From the NCBI GenBank assembly GCA_947034895.1, contig OX344764.1, forward strand, positions 24,490,001 to 24,554,000: a stretch of DNA of 64,000 bases. Direction: 5' to 3'. Positions 1-15,800 of this stretch are shown in pieces; the first letter of the stretch is position 1; each line of letters opens with the position of its first letter. Source of the stretch: Rhytidiadelphus loreus. Lineage: Eukaryota > Streptophyta > Bryopsida > Hypnales > Hylocomiaceae. Position numbers and translations under genes: made by a program. The notes beneath the pieces were generated by a model. That model made no database searches, was not told where the DNA came from, and worked only from the letters and a program-made list of their open reading frames with translations.

Positions 1-13
1 TGCATTCACATAC

Positions 14-813
14 CGGCATTTCATCAGTATTCCCTAAGGACGTTATCAGTGTTGCCCAAAATCCAAGCATGCCACGAGGTCTTTGAGCAGGAGCCATTGC
101 TAGTGTGACCTTCAAGCGGATTTCGGAAGTATGAAGAAGGCTGCAAATAAAATCCAAAGTTGGTTTAGTGTGAATAAAGGATGCAATAGCTGCGTCTATT
201 GCAATCATAAATCTATTCCGAGAGCAGGGGAATGATAGCATACCAGTCATTCATCTGAATTCAAATCTGACTTGTTATTTCATTGACTTGACAATCCAGC
301 AAGGATCTTGAGCCAGTGAATGACAGAAAACCTACCCGATTCTTATAATAGGATCAATGGCAACAGCAGTTGTTTTGCTGCTGCTTAAGCGACCCAAGTC
401 AAGACGTTGAAACATCTCATGCAAGCGCCAAATTATTGGTTCATGAACGTTCACCAAAAACGAGAGGTTTGTAGTGTTTGGGCCCTGCACGACACATGCA
501 AAACAAATGTCTATCCTTAAGAGGCTCGTGCGAATCTAAAGATTGATATCCCAATGTCAAATTAACACGCATGAACAAATTTGGCGGAAAAAAACCCATC
601 TCTACACAAATACATAAATATAAGAGGATGAGAACCTGGATGCCAATGTACGGGTAAGAAAAGTAGTCCAACATCCCATTGTCTTGCATGGTGATGGTGC
701 ACTTAAGGAGGAAATCCCTATGAGATTGAGATTCTTGAACCATAAAAAGGACAGGTGAAGGTGTCAGAGGTAACTGGTTGTCGACTTGAAGACTATCTAT
801 GCGAAATTTCAGC
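14..813 (-). other. VPS13 part 8: start of C-terminal domain, exons 56-58, residues 3869-4020
   Basis: Exons: 636-813, 336-484, 14-140. They read DSLQVDNQLPLTPSPVLF, YPYIGIQGPNTTNLSFLV, NVHEPIIWRLHEMFQRLDLG and RPRGMLGFWATLITSLGN in order. The last exon ends at a GTATGT donor in bases 1-13 with phase 0, so at least one more exon lies outside the window. The region corresponds to the last quarter of SHR-BD and the beginning of the VPS13 C-terminal (ATG2-like) domain. Confidence 0.92.
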
Positions 814-3800
814 CTGCATCAGAACCACTTAAAATTTGTCAGAACAAAGTGAATGATCGTAGTAAGGGTGGACTTGCCACTTGAGTTACTTACGGGTACT
901 CCAGTATGCGAAAATAGAATTCACAAGGCTAATACTAACGGAAGGCAACTTCCTAGACTTCGAGAGGACAGTAGCTTGATTACCTGCTAGTTCCTGATCC
1001 CAATCCAGTTGCATACGAAAGCACGAGGTTCTGAATCGACACATAGAGTAATTCTTCAGGAGTGTAGTCAACGATTGAAAGCCCAAACTCTGCTAACTCG
1101 ATGCTCGTATGAAACTGATTCTCCAAGTTGAACTGTTCAGGTGCTAGGGATCGATGTATGGTTGGAGACCCAGCAATCACCATTGACATATTACCGGTAC
1201 CAGGGGTGTAATCCGCAACTTTGAAAACCTTTGTGTAACCCTCAGAAAACACTGTCGCTCGAAGCGGAGCAACGCTCTCTCCACGAACAGAAGGGAAAGA
1301 TCGATAATCGAACGGCTCATCTAGGTTATATTCCATGGAAATCTTTGGATCATATCCATCCGGTAATACTTCAAGTGCGTGCTTGCGCAGAAGATCTTCC
1401 CATGCAAAGGAGGCTGATGAACTAGGAGGTAACACCTTCCACGAACTATGATCGCTACCAGCTTGACGGAACCTGATAGGTAAAGTTGTAGATCGATTCT
1501 CCACGCTGCACCATTATATACAGTGTCAGAGAAAGAAACGGAAACAAAAAGTAGGAGGTTCAATGATTCGAATATGCTATTGCTACTCTCAGAAGAGAAT
1601 GACAAGAGGTTCATTGAGTATAAAATATTCAAGACTACGGACGTGTACACTACGCTAGAATGATCAATGATCCCAACTGAAATCCAGCGCTGAAGGGTGA
1701 AGGGTGGTGACTTTACCGATATGGACTCTGGCGACCAGCAAGACGAAAAACTACAAAATATCTGGAATCTTTGACCCCATTGCGAACTTCCCCGCGTATG
1801 ACGAGACACGATCCACCTTGTTCAGCTTCAAGTGTTACATGAAAAATTCCTTCTGCATCCACACTGAATGGCTGGCTCCACCTGTAGCCATCGACAAGAA
1901 TCTGTGGAAGGCACCTGGTCAGGAATTGAAAGCTATGCAAATTGACGAAGGCAGTGAACATACGGCAATTATCTCTTATTACAAAATTTGAATCTGCTAA
2001 TATTCTAATTTTGCATACTTGAAAAGTAAGGTCCTTGTTCTACCTGTAAAAGCTCTGGTTCTTGTGTAGATTGCCAGAGAATGGCCTTAGATGGATCATT
2101 CGGGTAGAACAAATCTTCATGCCCCATACCACTCTGGCGGAGAGAGAGCCTTCTTCCCAGACGATTGACAAATAATGTGTGAGGCTGCACATGTATAACC
2201 TGGAAAAAAACATCCACTCCGAAGAATTTGAGTGGAAATATCTAACGCAGCAGGGTACTGATGAGATCAAGAAGACCATGACAATGATGCAACATGAAAA
2301 CTTTACACTTGTGGAGATTGTATTAAACAAGAAAATGAAGACAATTATGGATCATCACGAATTCATGAATCTTAAAAAACTGTAACCTTCATAACGACTA
2401 CAATAGAATTTTTATTTACACAAAACACGGCGAGGAAAGTGAAACATCCTGGTTCTCTACCAAACCAAACATCCTTTTTAGAATCTTTCAAAATAATTAG
2501 GATATCAGCTGCAAGGGAATTTAGAGAGGTTATAGATGAGAAACCTTGCTCTGGACACTTATTAGAAACAGATCAAGTGAAGGAAAATATACCTTGGTGC
2601 GATCTGACGACATGTCCAAAAAAATAGATAATTTGTAGTAGGCACCGCTATCATCCACAGCATTCAGATTGACTCTTTCCATCTGCGGGCAGGATCACAA
2701 GTGGATAGTTCAGGAGAAAATGATGGATGACTTTTATTCTAGAAGCTTGTTGCCAGAGTAATTCACTGAAACAGAAACGGAACGGAAAGAATTTCGAAAG
2801 CCCACAACTCCAGCAACCGCATAAATGAGAGCAAGACATCAACACGGCGCGGTGCAGTCACTCTGCAACTGGTGTAAATAGAACATAAATAACCGAAATG
2901 TTCAGTAAAAGATCAACTATACGAAATTTGACAGCTATACTAATTCCTACAATTGCATAGCCTCGTGTAGGACACAGGGAGTCTTACATTGCTTTCAAAG
3001 TCACGAAATGAGAGAGCATGCTTGAACACTTTGCTGTTTGCTATAGCGATTGAGAGGCCCAGTCTAGGCGATAAAAGCCCATCCTCAGAGCGCGAGGACA
3101 ATGACAGACCCCCTATGCGATCAGAGTAAGCCTGGAGAGAAAGCATTGCAGGAGTGCCAAGCATGTCCTCCGCGCTTTCAAAATAGTTGACCACTTTGCT
3201 CAGCTGTAGAGAATGATGTACCGCGGAGTGAGTAGGTCGACGAGAAGCCTGCTTTGCAGCTTTGGCAGCCCTCGTCAGCCATGTCGTGTCCCCAGTTGAA
3301 CCACTATTGGGTTCAATCTCAACTAGACGATACGCTAGTGGGAGGGAAGCGTCGTTCCTGAGCCAGTAAGGAACAAATAAGCGCACAATCTTGGCAGCCG
3401 CACTGGTTCCACCAAAATCATGTTCCAGATTCACCCTCAAACGCCTGCACCATAGTTCTTGCCGTGTGAGAAATCTGCTGAACAAAAACTCATATCCTCG
3501 TATTTGCTAACTCAAAAATAAAACTTGGTTACTAATGTTAAATCAACAGTGTACGGCAAAATTTGGAAGACAGATTTCCGTTGACAACATGTAACTAAAA
3601 AATTATCATCTAGCACATGGGCAGACATCAAATATAATTTACCTGCCACTAGCCTGGTGAGCCATCCAAAAACCAGTAGGAAGATCCTCCGTCGAAGGGT
3701 CTGAGATAGTAATTTCTCTTTCTGATCTCCAACCTCCTTGAGTCAGCCAAGTAAGGAGTATGGGCCTCCGCACATCAACAGAGTAGATATAAACAGAACC

Positions 3801-6800
3801 CCCAGCAGAAACAATGCCATTCTGTTCCTTACTCAGATTCCCGGCCGCTCTTGGTTTTTCCCGGATAACGTAGGCCGCAGAACAAGGGAGACAGTTCTCC
3901 AGCTTCACAGGGGCATTAACTGCGATTCGCCAATCAGGGATAGCAGTATTCACTTCATTGTACAGGAGTGTGGCATCCACATCCACATTCAACCAGCAGA
4001 GACCGTGGCCACTGCTACCTTCCAGAACCCTGGACACTAGAATCTCCTCGGTTTTTTCTAGCTCTTTCAACGGTAAAGCGGAAACTGGCAGGTTTCTTTT
4101 TCTTTCTTTTTGAGTAGAAGCTGAAGGAGACCCGTCGCTAGAATTCTGCGCCCTGGTTTGCGCTATCAAATCACTTATTGCTCGGCCCCAACTGTACTGA
4201 GAAGAATCGGATTGAGGGCGGAATTGAACACACATATCTGTCTTGCTATCGCTGCCGGCCAGTGGTAAGGGGATAGAATCTCCAGGTTGCACCACCCCCA
4301 CCATTTGTCTATTATGCAAATGGTGAGTTTCAGGGATGCATTTTCGTTGCTTAACCAGTCGACGTCGCCTAGCGAAATCAAACATAGATTTTTTACTAGC
4401 CTTTTGGGATGTGGGAGGAATTTTCAGAGATTGAAAATCGGCTCCGTAAAACCAACCCCCTTCATCGACATGGCCATTTCTATCGATTGACCAATCCGTG
4501 CTCCAAAGCCAGCCCGGTGGCAGCGGTGGTTCAATGAACTCCTGTCAAAAAACACTCGTTCTCTCAAACAAGAAGGAAACGCGGTAACAGAGTCCAATTA
4601 TAAGTTCGAACTCGGAAAACAAAAGGGTTGCAGAATTCAATCTTCTCAAGTTTGAAACGAACGGGACGCCTTACCGGATTTGTCTTCGAGTAGTCACGAT
4701 TACTGTAACGACTTGGATCACCAGGTAGCATATGACCAGGCCATTTGCTTCCCCAGCCACCAGCCAAAGGCTGATACCTTTGATTTTCAAAAATTTCTTC
4801 CACAACTGTGGAGGGCTTACCCTCCGAGCCCTTCGTTGACCCTTCTGGAATATTAAGAAGAGGAAAAGGACAAAGGCACACGTCCAGTGCTATATCTGTG
4901 TTATTCAGAATAGTTATGCGGCTCCTCAGTTTCACGCATTTCTGATTCTGTTGCATAGTCACTTCTACAGCCAAAGGTCTCGAGTCAATCTCCTTAGGAA
5001 CTGTAGTAACTGGTAGAACTGATCGGAGTCCTGTCCACGGACCTTTCGGACTTACAGCTAACCACAGTCCAACATCTACACCTTTGGTATCGTCTTTGGA
5101 ATCAAAGCCTGCCTTATTCTCTTTTTTCTCGCTCTTTGCAGAGAAAAAGTACATGCTCACAGTAATCAGACCCCAGTTCTTCTTCTGCGCCTCGTGATCG
5201 ACAGGTCCACTCTGTAATAAAAAAAGGAAGAATAATGAATAAATCATATTCTGTCTGGAGGTCGCAATAACATCCATTTAACCTTCCCAAATCGGTCTAG
5301 CACTTCTGCCATTTTTTCACACCTACTAAGTAGAAACTACAATCTCATTTTAAGAAACCCAACTGAAGAATCTAAAGTTAAGATATGTGCAGTTGGAAAC
5401 TCTGCTCTTTCACAAATAACTCCAAGATCGAATGCCAATCTTATGGAATGCAATTGATATATCTGATCAACCCAAATATCCTCAATGCAAACCATTACAG
5501 CCAGCATGAGCAGATCGGGGAGAGTTAACATGAGGCTCTGCGATGAAACATGATTTTCTAGGATGTACTTGCTCAAACCGGAATGAAATGGAAGAGACGA
5601 ACCATTTTCCGAGGTTGTGAAAGAGAATACACTTTATTCTCTACGGAAGGCCACGAAGTCACGGGATCCTGCTTCAGGGCTCGTCGAACCACATTCCGAA
5701 GCATTGATGATTGTGAGGCATTGCCCCCCGAATCACTATCAATCGGAATAGAGACCATACCCACAGCTGCCCCTGCAAAACAGAAACTTGGGTCTTAGTG
5801 CGCAGCCCCTTGTTGGCCAAAAACATCACCATTGTCTTCAGATGTCTGCCACATGCATAACTTCCACAAACAGCCTCGACCATCTACCTTTTCCACCACT
5901 TGCAGCTTGATTGGATATTAAAACTTCCAGTGCCGCAGATCCCTGCACATCATATTGAGGATTGCAATTTTGAGATACGAAGCTCATTCTAAAGCAGATG
6001 CTAAAGTATGCCCGATGATATTACTGTCTCAGTAGCGTAGATTATACAATGTCTCAGCCCCGTCATCCTAGCAAATATGTGAGAGCTAGCTAAGTAGAAA
6101 TTTGGAGGACAGACGTGATCAAATTACTACGAATCTAAAAAAAGTTTACCGACAGTAAGTAAAAAAAGAGACCCGTGGATCGATGAAAAATGTCCACCAA
6201 ATCTAATTAAACAACAAGAGCCCGTCCATGAACAAAATCAAAGAGGGAATTCTAGACAAATTTTTCCAGCTACCGAAGCGCTGATGAATAGTACGTGAAC
6301 AAGTGTTGAACGCACTACAACAGAGTCAGTGAACGACGTACCTTCTGAGGAAGCTCAAAAATAAACACCTCGTTCCACTTGGCTTCAGAAAGTAAGCATT
6401 CCAAACCCTGAGTGATAGCATGGGGTCGAACACAACGAGATCTTGCACTTTGAGGAAGCGCCCTTTGATCGTCAGCTGACTTCGAGATCGCCAATTTTAA
6501 ATAACAAATATAATCTTGATCATTCCCATCAGCGTTAACACGCAATTCCTACATAACGACACAAAGGGATGCATATAATATCTCAGCATAGATAGATACT
6601 GCAGGACACAAGTGAACGACATGTTTGTTTCCAGGTCGCCTCAGCTATTAACTGCTGTATATCGACGTAAGTCGGAGAATGCTAAGAAATTAGTCGGAAG
6701 TTAAACAAATTAATCAACTAGAAAGGTTATTATGCATTCCAAAAACAGTGATAATAATGTAATGTGCATCCAAAAATAATGTAATACAAGTACTCAGGTA

Positions 6801-9800
6801 CAGAAGAGTGAAACGTTAACGTCCAAAACAATAGATTTAGTAAAGTTTGTACCCTTGCTTCAGAGACATGGATTGCAACAAAGTGGCGTGGTGGTTGAGG
6901 ATCAGTGACATCAATAAATCTATCAGGGAACCTTGATGGCGGCAAGTGAACCAAATGATTGCCATCCTTAGGTAAACACTCCACTTGGTCAAAATTATCA
7001 ACATATTTTCTTATGTACAGATCACAGCCAAGTGAGTTTTGAACCAAGAGTTTCTCCAATTCGTTCTCTTCCAATGCGCAGTTCAAAGTGTCATGACTTG
7101 GTTCTTTGTAATCACTCCCTTCCTGCAAGCATTCTTAATTACATTAGGGGGACAAAAATTTGGTAAAGAGTGTTCAGCATATTAAAAAAAATTGGCCCCT
7201 AAGACAAGGAGCGGGTTGAAAGTTGGCAGGAGCCGTTGCACATGCATAATCCAAATACAGAAATTAGTCCCAGGAAGCAAAGAATTTTCACAGCTAAAAT
7301 GCATTACTCTACATATTGTTAAAATCATCACCATCTCCGCTAAAAAAGGATATCAATTGGGCCTTCACGAATGTAATCGACAGTCAAGTTAAAGCAATAT
7401 GCTCTTCCTTCGATACGAACTGAAACTCATAGTCTACAAGTTCAGAAACATCTAAGTAATCGTCAGCAAAATCTTTATGAAAACCTGTTGACAGATTTAC
7501 CATTTCAAGCGACATACGGGCTTGTACTTCTGACTCTGTCTGTTTCCGCCATGACATGACAGATTCAACAAGAGTTTCCAAGCCAGCAGAAGTGACATTC
7601 ACGTTAACAGCGTTTGCAGCAGTTACACGTATTCGCTGACCGACCTTGAATGGGGCCTCCGAATCTACATCGTAGCACTCGTATCTGTCAAAACATCGAC
7701 AAGCAAAGCGATGAGAAAATGTTTCAGTGATCAGTCAGAACGAGTAAGGAGAGCTAGGTCCAACGGCATGCAAAGGAAAAAATGGAAAATTAGATTCAGA
7801 AAACAAATCAAGTGCCTTTTTATAACTAAAATACAAAGCAATGTGAATAAACGAGACCTGAATCACTCATAACAGTGGCACACCCCAGTATATTTTTAAA
7901 GTTGAAACAATTGAAGAAAGCGTTACTTACTTGAAGATCCCTTCAAATGGTTCAATGAATGGCTCCCAACATTCCAGCTGTGTGTTGAAAGTTGAGGCAG
8001 CCATGTTTGTAATGATGACAGAACTCATTGCTTCCAACCGCCCATGTGCAGCAAGGTTTATGTTCGTTATTGTCGTGTTGATAAGTGGTGTCATCTGAAT
8101 AAGATCGAAACATAACAGATTAAAATTTGCAAACTACTTCATCAAACAGGTTACCTACGTGTGATAGATCTCACAAAAAGGCACAGTTAACATACCAAGC
8201 CACCCATGTCATCGAATACAGTGGCAGAGATTCGCCCAATCTTGATCTCTACTGATAATTTATCCCGTGCTGTCTTCTTCCCATCAGCCAAAGCATATGC
8301 CATCCGCCCTGGTGGGCACTTCGAATCGGGCCTTGCAAAGAAGGTGTTGGCCTGAATCATAGCCAGATGAATAATATGAGCAGCGAGCTCTGTGATTGTG
8401 ACAAAGTCTAGATACAGCACATCGCATCAGGTAGCCGCTATCTAAAAGTGAGTCCCAACGGCTGCTATCAGGTACGATTCGTAAAGCCATAGGGTTCATA
8501 CCATGCACCCGCACTCAATAACACGTGAAGAAATGATAAACCTGATTTTCTACTCTCCACATGCTGCAGCTGTAACCTCCACGAGCTCCAGACATGCTCC
8601 ACACTGAATTGAGACTCCGTTCTGAAGATAAAGACCACACTGCCGGCTTGGAAAGCCGTGATGGGATGACCAGATCGACGCGCAAACAACGCATCAGATC
8701 AAGTGAGGGCATCTCTTGTGTTTTCGAGACAACACAGCCAATTGTGACATAGCCAACTGGAGCTACCGGAAACCAAACAACAACATCTTCAAAGCCTCTT
8801 CCAGAGGTATGCATACGTTGAAGATAACGCACTGGTTTTGCAAGGCGACCGGTATTATCATCACGCAAGGCAACGCCAACGCCAGGCGGCTCCAACCTGC
8901 CAAAAAAACAATGAGAATCTTCTGATCACTTTTGAGTCCATGCCATTGTAAACCTTGGTACTTCCTAGGGACACTCCGTTTCCAAACTAGATTATTGACG
9001 AATATCAACATACAAAATAGACTAATAATAAGGTACAGACCAGCTACACGCTTTCTTAGCAAACAAGATCGAACACAACTAAAGGAACAGTGGATAAAGG
9101 TCAAATCGAAGAAACGTTAAATATCCCGCCACACCGTGAGATTGTGAACCACAGTGACTCATACAGACATTAGATTTCAATTGATCTAGGCTGCTTTCGC
9201 TGAGCGCAGGCATTCCAAGAAAAAGAGAAAAATTATATACCCTCGAACTAGGCAATCCCCTACAATGGCATAGCCAGAGGGCACAATAGGCCGCCAAATG
9301 GATGCCGGAGGGCGAAACTCTGAACCTTTGTCCCACCACAACCGCTCAAATTGCGGAGTTGTGATCAAATAGCGACCCGTCGTGTGCCTCCCACTAGCCA
9401 CAGAATCAATGCGTGGGTTGGCACTTGGCAATCTTTTCAGCTTAGATTGATTAGATGCCAAATCAGGTTTTTCCGCATCCATGACAGGTCTATCCGCATC
9501 CATGACAATGTGAGATACTGTCCTCAAGAGAGTCTCACTAAGCTCACGCGTTAGTGGCCGTAACGGAGGGGTTGTCGAAAAATGTGCATAAAAAGACCCA
9601 GCAGCATTTTCCATGCGCCAAATGCTGCAACCATTTTTGTATCTGCCCCTGTAGTCAACCAAACCATGGTTTAGTGGGCAATCCATGGGCTACGCAAATC
9701 ACAGGTATTAAAAAAATGCAAAATTACTGCTCCTTGAAAAGATAATGGCAATAATAAGTAGCAGACACTTGTTGAGAACTTAAGACCGCACTACATACTT

Positions 9801-12800
9801 CAGCGAGGTCGAGAAACCTGACTACTGTTCAATATCTATTCTCAAAGCTATCAGCGGTAAGAGTTTGCAGTATCCAAGCTGCAACTCACCTATCATCAGG
9901 TGGACAATAGTAAATGCAGTCACTTAGAGATCCTGAAGTCACCATATCAGATCGGATGCATCGAACAGAGCAAAGAGATGGCGGTGATTGACCCCTCTCC
10001 GCAACGCAACCTAAAGCGATATAACCTGGAGGGGCAATTGGCATCCAAACGCAACAGGGCTCAGAGTCAACGTCGTTCTTGTCTGTATCGGCACTAACAT
10101 CAGGTTCAGTATCACCTCTGGTTGACCAGAGAAGATCAAATCCAATAGGTTTCTGAGAAAATTTGGAAGCGCTGCTGATGGCCATGACTGCCTGTGAGGG
10201 AGGGGCCACTCTGCCATGCAAGCATCAGGTTCAAGAAGATGAATATTAGTCCAAGTAAAGCAATGAGTAGCAAAACTTGTAAGAATCTTCTCATTTGAAA
10301 GTAAATCCTCAAAAGCATGGGAACATGGTGAACCCGATTACCCGGAGGTTGCACAGTCTCCCATGATCAGGTAGCCAGAAGGAGCACGAGGGCGCCATAT
10401 AGCAACTTGCTGAGCTGTGTTGTCACCTAAAATGAAAGCAATATGATTATTAGATTCAAGAATTGCGTGCTAAACAAGGGGATAGCTTAAATCTCTAGAA
10501 TCAGCAATTTGTCCATCGGCAGTAAATTCATCTCGTTCGTTGCACATGTTATCAATAAACTAAATATATATAAAATAACACCTTCAAAGCAAGCCTATAA
10601 AAGGTAACACCTTGTCTCACAACCATTCCAGACCTCAAATAGTCCACAGCAAAGACTGTCATTGAAACATCCTGCAGTGTAAGGGATAATAACTACTAAC
10701 AAACTTTCCACACGTACCGGAAACATTCACCCATATTCTGTCAAAATGCGTGCACCGAGCAAGAGCCGGGGCCCCACCGAATTTGAAGGTTGAAAATGCA
10801 TCATCTTGGAATCGCAAGATAAGAGAGAGAACATTAAATGAAAGTCGCGTTGATATGTCAGACACTCCTATTGTCAGTGAGATCTTCTCTTGAACACATG
10901 AATATTCTGCAGATGCATCTAGTGGATCAACAACCACTAGCCCAGAACCACCTTCCACAGTAAGCCCCTTCACCATACCCTTGATCCACTTGTCGTCTCC
11001 CTTAGACGCTATCCTGAGATGCCACATATAAAATCCAAGTTAAACTTCAAGCAGAAACTCACTCAAACGTCTTCTTAATTAAGCCATCCACAGTTCAGAC
11101 TGCCAACGGCCAGTAGCATCAAGAATCTCTATGGAGAGACCCAAAATCCAAGACCCCAGGAATCAATTACAAGTACAGCCATTAGAGAAACATCTGACGA
11201 TGAAGGCAACGAAATAATCAAATCCTAAATCTCAGTCCAAAAGTACTTGGAAAAATCATGCAAGAAATACACAAAACTCCATCAGAAAAGTAACATAAGA
11301 ACATTAGACTTTATGACCAGCCAAATGAGGCATCACGATCTTCTCAGAATCACATGCTATGATTAAGGAGAATGCATTAGAAGCAAACCAATGCATTCGA
11401 TCACTTTTAGCAAGCAAGGGGCCCTTGGAACTTGACAAAGCTCCAAGCCTTACAGACGCTCAATATAAGAAGCCTCAGAAATACTGTTAGTCATTCATAT
11501 AATGCACTCCACGGCGGTCATAAAATTCCTGACCGAGATAGTATCCAACTTACAAGAAGTAGCAATCAAAATTAGCCCTCAGCACTCTTTCCCGTCGAGG
11601 ACCACCAGCGGGCCACTTCGTGCTATCGTAGAAAGTAAGCTCTGGTGCAACAGCCTGAAATATGTCATGTTGTAAGCAACAGAAAAAACAATCATTCCAT
11701 CGCAAACATATAGCTAATGTCTCATAACAGAGGATCACAGCAGGTGGTATCTTTTGCTTACCAAAAATCAGGATAGGTACGTCTAATTTCAAAGAAATAC
11801 AGCCCCCCAACACAGCACACGGCACACGATGCTAAAGTAACATTACAGGACGACACAGGAAGTACACAAGGGTGTAAACCTGCGTCTATATCATTTCACA
11901 GCAATATTTCAACCCTGTGCTAAATAATAGAGCTCCAAAAAAGTGAAGATTAAGATTTATTGTTAGAATTTACCGTTTGATTTTAGACTTCAATGTTCTG
12001 AAATTTCTCATATATTAAAATAAATCCTAACAGTGACGTATGGCGCTGTACAGAATGACATTTGCAATAACTAATATCCAATGAGTCCACTCTTATCAAG
12101 AACCTCACCTGGATATCCACGACATAATTGCTAACCGTGGCCCCCGGCTCCTCTAAAGATTTGCTCATCGAACTTTGCCTAGGTGATAACATAGAGTTTT
12201 TGTGCGGTGCTGCTTGTAAAGAGATTCTACCCGAGGAATCAACACCCACGCCTTCCAGAATGACGCCATCGTCGAGGGAAGCAGTGTAGCTACTGTCTGT
12301 ACTAAGGTAGACACATTCACTTAACCAAAATCCATTCTGCAATAAAACACAACAGGAGATTATGTAAAACAAAATAAAGTCTATGAAATTGCTCTGTCTA
12401 TTGGTAAGTATGACTCCAACGGCAAAAGAAAATTCCATTTCAACATAAGGAATGCACAAGACATACATTTAAGGAAGCACACACTCACCTCGATGCGAAT
12501 GTTCTTGAATCGCAACTTCTTGCCAGAGCCAATAATAATAAACGGCTCCGAAGATGCTGGGCCTATTTCATCATCCTTTACATCCAGAAGTAAAGTCTTT
12601 CCACAACCATCATAGATAAATTCATCGACATCGTATGCCTCCGCAATAATCTGGCGCTCACAAGAAAGAACGATAGTATCGTCTACCTGCTCATGCAACG
12701 GGGTAGCAAGTCGAATATGTTCGTCACAAATTTCTGCACGATTCTGTGAATCTTCAGAATCATTCTCTGATGCAGTTTTACCCAAGGAAGGGACAAAAAA

Positions 12801-15800
12801 CTCTCCAACAGCAAGGAGGAAATCCACAACCACTAGCAGTCGAGGGCGTTGTACACGAATAACGATAGCCTGAGATTCTGGATTGAAGCGTAGATCCAAA
12901 ACTAGCATTGTTAGTTCTGGAGAAGAGTCAATTGCACTTTCATTCTCTACATTTATCCTCGCCGGAACTAACGGTCCACCCAACTTCTCAACATCAGACA
13001 TTGAACCCAGCATCAGCCGCATCTCTGGCCTTGTGTCAATGCGTTGATCGAGCACTGACAGTTTTGAAAGAGTTATCAAGACATCCATGTTACTCGCCGA
13101 CGAATTGCAATAACTGAGCCAAAACTTCTGGATCTGCAATAAGACCATGTCCACCATATCTGATAAGAGAAAAAAAATCTATGTGTTCCCGAACTTCAAA
13201 GAACCACCAACGCAGCACGTAATGCACAACAAATAAAATCAACGCAAGCAATGCAACACCGAGTTTAGAAAGGAGAAAATTACATGGAATTACCTTCAAT
13301 AGTAAACTCACAAAGGAACAAATAGAACGGGTTCTTAAGGATGCAGTAGTATCTTACCTCCAAACGGGCCAAAGATGTCTCCGATTCTACACCGATGAAC
13401 AAATCCAATTCAACCTGCCGAACATCCACTGTTATTCGAATTTTGGTATAGATTGCAGCAGACGAAACTGGCTCAATATTCCTGGAAAAGATAGTAGCCT
13501 TGTCATCCTCAGGCTCGCCTGGTGTTTCCAAGAGCAGTTTTTCTTCATCACTAATCTCACTCATTCTTGCAGGTTCTCGGAAAGTTGGCGGAAGATTAGG
13601 TTCTTCAGAAAAATTGGTAGAGGCACAGTCAATAATGACTAAATATTCTTTGTGCGTCATAGCTCCACTCAACAACGGTACCTGAGGGAGACGGAAATGC
13701 TTCTTATCAGTCATTCAGTCCATTGGTTTAAAGACCCCATACCGTGCTCCAATAAATAATTCTACCACATGGACGATAAAAAAACTATACCTGAACGTCG
13801 ATAGCTAGCTCTGGGACCTTCTTGAACAGATCCCTCAAAGGGCGCTGAACTGTCACCAGCAGACCCCTACTTTCCCGAAGCATGGGTTTGCCAGGCTGAC
13901 CACTTATACCAACAAACATGTTGATTCCTGTGAGCTGACATACATCCTTTACGTATTAGAAAAAAGAACCACCAAAATATCATGTGATGCTAGCAGTAAT
14001 TCAAGACGAAAATTTGACATTATCATTCCGCTATGTCAACACAAGCTAGTTACAGCTCTTTTTCTCCAATTTCATAGACCTGCTTCTTTTGCAACAATTT
14101 GCAGTAGATGGTTCAGCCAACAGTGACATATAAAGCTTTCAACTATAATCTGAATTCTAATTAATTTTCATAGACATAAACCAAATGCGCACAAACCTCA
14201 GCATGAAGAACATCCAGGTGTACGGCAGATGCAACATCCTTATCTCCACCATGCCATACGAAGCTATTGTGCACCTCAAGGTGTCCCAAGTCCAACTGCA
14301 TGAACCTGATGGCACAAAAATTGACCCAAAAAACAAAAAAATTCACTAAGCACAGAAGTAAGCACAAATTTGTCTCTGGTTTCTGCTAGTTGATACTACT
14401 TCTGGCCCATCGATACTCTACTTTGAAATCACATGACAAAAGACCTCGAATATACACGAATCTTCAGCACAATTAAAAGGATCTGACCTCTCTTGACAAG
14501 TCAAGAACGACTGCACGATTCAAAACTCACATAGCACACAAAACCTGCGTAATATATAAACTCAACTATTACGAAGTGAGACAGTCAATACAGTTAAATA
14601 CTTCAGCGCAAGGGTCCTGCTATCCAGTCAAAGCAACACTTACTCTTGGCTCTTGGAGGAACGGGGCATGATAATGATTGGAGTGTCTAGTGATAAGTCT
14701 AATTTTACAGCCGTCGAACCCTCAACATCAGACTGTTGAATAAGCTTCTCAGTTCCCCCAACATTGTCCACAACTGTCACAACTTGTGTGGTTTGCGGGG
14801 TAGCAAGAGCGACGAAGTATGATGTGATCTGCAAGTCAAATCACAACATGAGGAAATTTATCATGATGGTCCAGCAGACTTGAATCCATTGAAAACAAAG
14901 CATCCTTCTGACAAGTCTCAAGGTCAACATTAACGACCGAGGAGATAACGAGAACGAATCAATCACAAACCTCTTGGATGAAACGGTATAGGAACACGAT
15001 TCGCACGGCTGAAAGCTTTCCTGAAAGAGAGTAGTCATATCCTTGATAGTCATCTTCATCCTTGTTATAAGATTGGAATTCCAGCTGCGCAGCTCAGCAG
15101 TGCATAGTTCAAACGCAAGTACAGAAGATACTCTTACGATATAATTCTTATTCTTGTTACCATGAAACAAATACATCTAGAAATTCAAGCTCTAATACAG
15201 AATAAATATTTGCAAGATGGTGATGGGACCAACCCACGTCAAAGATAAAGTCCTTGCAATTTAAGAGCAACGAATTAAAAAAACTAAACTTAGAGAAAGA
15301 AGAAAAACAATGATTTATATTAATTACAAATAATAGTGTAGATATTCAGCCACCTCAACAAGTGATCCTGCACCAGGGTCTCGGATATCGCAAAGCCAAC
15401 CCCACTGATGATCGGCTCCAAGCAACATGTCACAAACGCGTAGGTTTCCAAGCGTTCCGGATATAGTAAGGGAACCTGGATAAACCTGAATACAAAGACA
15501 AGTTTCTATTATGACCTCAAGAAAAATACAAAGAAGAGCTCGAACAAAGACCTATGCGCTTTACTTATCTGGCACGTACTTCCTAAGTCAAGTACACATG
15601 CCCGTGATAGAAAGAAGATTATATAGCACGAGTCTACAAGAAGGCAAAGTGCATGGAATATAGAATGTTCACTAAATCCAACAGAACTTGAAGAAACGAT
15701 CAGAAAATCCAGCTAATACATGAGCTACACAAACTTACCTTCAATTCAAACCGAAATTCGTCTTGAACGAGCATCCCTAGTTGAGTTCCATCTTCCTTGT

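Noticed and set aside
9079..9339. Minus-strand frames in alternative phases around VPS13 exon 40
   Set aside because: They run through intron borders and lack the conserved VPS13 strings found in the chosen frame.
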